Shown here: one piece after another, positions 6,916 to 8,048 of the stretch
How positions within the stretch are numbered: the stretch's first letter is position 1
Layout: every line of letters starts with the position of its first letter
Assembly: GCA_964404395.1 (NCBI GenBank)
Contig: CAYOKA010000103.1
Span: forward strand, 1 to 8,048
Direction of reading: 5' to 3'
Origin: JAAYBT01 sp964404395
Lineage (GTDB): Bacteria; Bacillota; Clostridia; Acetivibrionales; DTU013
DNA length: 8,048 bases
Notes under the pieces: generated by a model
Database searches by the model: none
Told to the model about the DNA's origin: nothing
The model's input: only the letters and a program-made list of their open reading frames with translations
Position numbers and translations under genes: made by a program

Positions 6916-6921
6916 CCTCCT
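6916..6921 (-). promoter_or_regulatory. Ribosome binding site that decides the TTG start of the hydrolase
   Basis: The minus strand reads AGGAGG, a perfect Shine-Dalgarno. Its distance of 8 bases favours the TTG at 6905-6907 over the TTG at 6911-6913, which would leave only 2 bases. The site lies in the 19 bases between the rel stop and the hydrolase start. Confidence 0.75.
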
Positions 6922-6926
6922 ACATC

Positions 6927-8048
6927 TCATTTCTTGCTCCGTGTCACTTCAAGAACGCCGGCTATTTTTTTCAATCCCTTAATTATTTTGTCCAATTGTT
7001 CCGTGTCTACAATCTCCAGCGTCAAATTGATAATCGCCTTTTGATCTTTAGTTGTTCTGGCATTCATAGCCTTCAGCGGAATCTTCTCTTCTGCCGTGGT
7101 ATTGGTTATCTCCATCAAAAGTGATGTCCTGTCATTTGCAACCACCATAACATCAGCCTTATAAGCTGCATTAGGTGAGGTATACCACCTAACCTCTATC
7201 AGGCGCTCATCCTCTGCATGAGTTCCCGTAATGTTCACACAGTCACTACGGTGAACAGAAACGCCTCTCCCCCTTGTTATGTAGCCCGCAATTTTATCAC
7301 CCGGCACCGGATTACAACACTTCGAGAGCCTCACCAGGCAGTTATCGATGCCTTTTACAATAACACCGTTCTCCGGTAGATTCTTCTTCCTTTTTTCCTT
7401 ATCCTTGCTGACCAGAAGCGCCTTTTCCAGCTCCTCCAGCTCTTCCGGCTTCAATGTCTTCCTGTACTCATCCTTGAGCCTCGCAATAATCTTGCTGGTG
7501 CCGATACCGCCATATCCAACTGCCGAGAACATATCGTCCAGATTATTAAAATTGTACTTCTTGAGCATCAAATCGACCCATTCGGTCTTAAACAGTTGAT
7601 TGTAGGTCAACCCCTGTTTCTTGAGCTCCTTTTCAATGCTTTCCTTGCCTCGCTGTATATTAACTTCCCTGTTTTCCTTCTTAAACCACTGTCTAATCTT
7701 ATTGCGCGCCTGAGAGCTTTTAACAATCTTGAGCCAGTCACGACTGGGGCCGTGGACGTTGGCCGATGTCAACACCTCAACGATGTCTCCATTTTGGAGT
7801 TTGTATCCAAGCTTGACAATGTCGCCGTTAACCTTGGCACCCATCATTTTATTGCCGACTGCACTATGTATAGAGTATGCAAAATCAATAGGAGTAGATC
7901 CGACAGGCAGGTTGACCACGTCACCCTTGGGAGTAAACACGAACACCTCATCCGCAAATAAATCAATTTTAACAGTTTCCATAAATTCATTGGCATCTGT
8001 GGAATCCTTCTGCCATTCCATCATCCGCCGCAGCCAGTCCATCTTATT
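6927..8048 (-). CDS. relA: RelA/SpoT-family (p)ppGpp synthetase/hydrolase, C-terminal regulatory half (partial)
   Basis: Long Rel enzymes make and break (p)ppGpp, the alarmone of the stringent response, and their C-terminal half senses uncharged tRNA on the ribosome. Only that half is visible; the frame stays open to the right edge (373 codons), so the Met at 8042 is internal and the catalytic domains lie outside. Counting from the first full codon: TGS domain ~28-92 (KIDLFADEVFVFTPKGDV, GSTPIDFAYSIHSAVGNK); helical domain ~95-215; zinc-finger domain with Cys244-Cys245 (SKCCNPVPGDKIAGY), His266 and Cys270 (HRSDC); C-terminal ACT/RRM domain ~296-373. All conserved Cys/His residues are present, so ribosome-dependent regulation is probably intact. 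The TGA at 6927-6929 is followed after 19 bases by the hydrolase start. Firmicutes usually carry one bifunctional Rel at this locus; whether the hydrolase and synthetase sites are both active cannot be judged here. Confidence 0.96.
   Translation of the reverse strand, partial: NKMDWLRRMMEWQKDSTDANEFMETVKIDLFADEVFVFTPKGDVVNLPVGSTPIDFAYSIHSAVGNKMMGAKVNGDIVKLGYKLQNGDIVEVLTSANVHGPSRDWLKIVKSSQARNKIRQWFKKENREVNIQRGKESIEKELKKQGLTYNQLFKTEWVDLMLKKYNFNNLDDMFSAVGYGGIGTSKIIARLKDEYRKTLKPEELEELEKALLVSKDKEKRKKNLPENGVIVKGIDNCLVRLSKCCNPVPGDKIAGYITRGRGVSVHRSDCVNITGTHAEDERLIEVRWYTSPNAAYKADVMVVANDRTSLLMEITNTTAEEKIPLKAMNARTTKDQKAIINLTLEIVDTEQLDKIIKGLKKIAGVLEVTRSKK

Noticed and set aside
7596..7961. 121-codon open frame on the plus strand
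   Set aside because: It lies fully antisense to the TGS and helical regions of rel, which show clear family motifs; it has no recognisable domain.

Overview
The window reads as a chromosomal housekeeping segment of an anaerobic, low-to-mid GC Firmicute, most likely of class Clostridia. This rests on protein style, on strong AGGAGG-type ribosome binding sites, on the relA / metallo-hydrolase / hisS / aspS gene order, and on a 2-hydroxyacyl-CoA dehydratase activase-like protein, a family typical of strict anaerobes. Genus cannot be fixed from the sequence alone. All six supported genes lie on the minus strand, so transcription runs from high to low coordinates. I see no tRNA, rRNA, CRISPR, insertion sequence or phage gene.

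Layout in transcription order: (1) 8048-6927, the C-terminal half of a long RelA/SpoT-type (p)ppGpp synthetase/hydrolase, cut by the window edge. (2) 6907-6233, a small metallo-beta-lactamase-fold hydrolase of the glyoxalase-II-like type, probably starting at a TTG. (3) 6174-4861, histidyl-tRNA synthetase (hisS). (4) 4829-3051, bacterial-type aspartyl-tRNA synthetase (aspS). (5) 2927-2397, type I signal peptidase (lepB), whose true start may be an upstream non-canonical codon. (6) 2150-1, the N-terminal 716 residues of a very large acyl-CoA dehydratase activase-related protein with two complete ASKHA ATPase modules, running off the left edge. Gaps between genes 1 and 4 are 19, 58 and 31 bases, which fits one transcript. 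A 123-base gap precedes the lepB ATG and a 246-base AT-rich gap precedes gene 6, the only place where a new transcription unit is plausible.

Functionally, genes 1, 3 and 4 connect tRNA charging with the stringent response, because Rel enzymes monitor uncharged tRNA on the ribosome. The hydrolase is a frequent neighbour in clostridial versions of this locus but its substrate is unknown. LepB belongs to protein export. The activase-like giant is the least understood gene: both halves keep the paired cysteines that hold a [4Fe-4S] cluster in characterised activators, yet no dehydratase subunits are visible beside it. The most useful second looks are the activase-like protein, the lepB start and the non-coding gap between those two genes.
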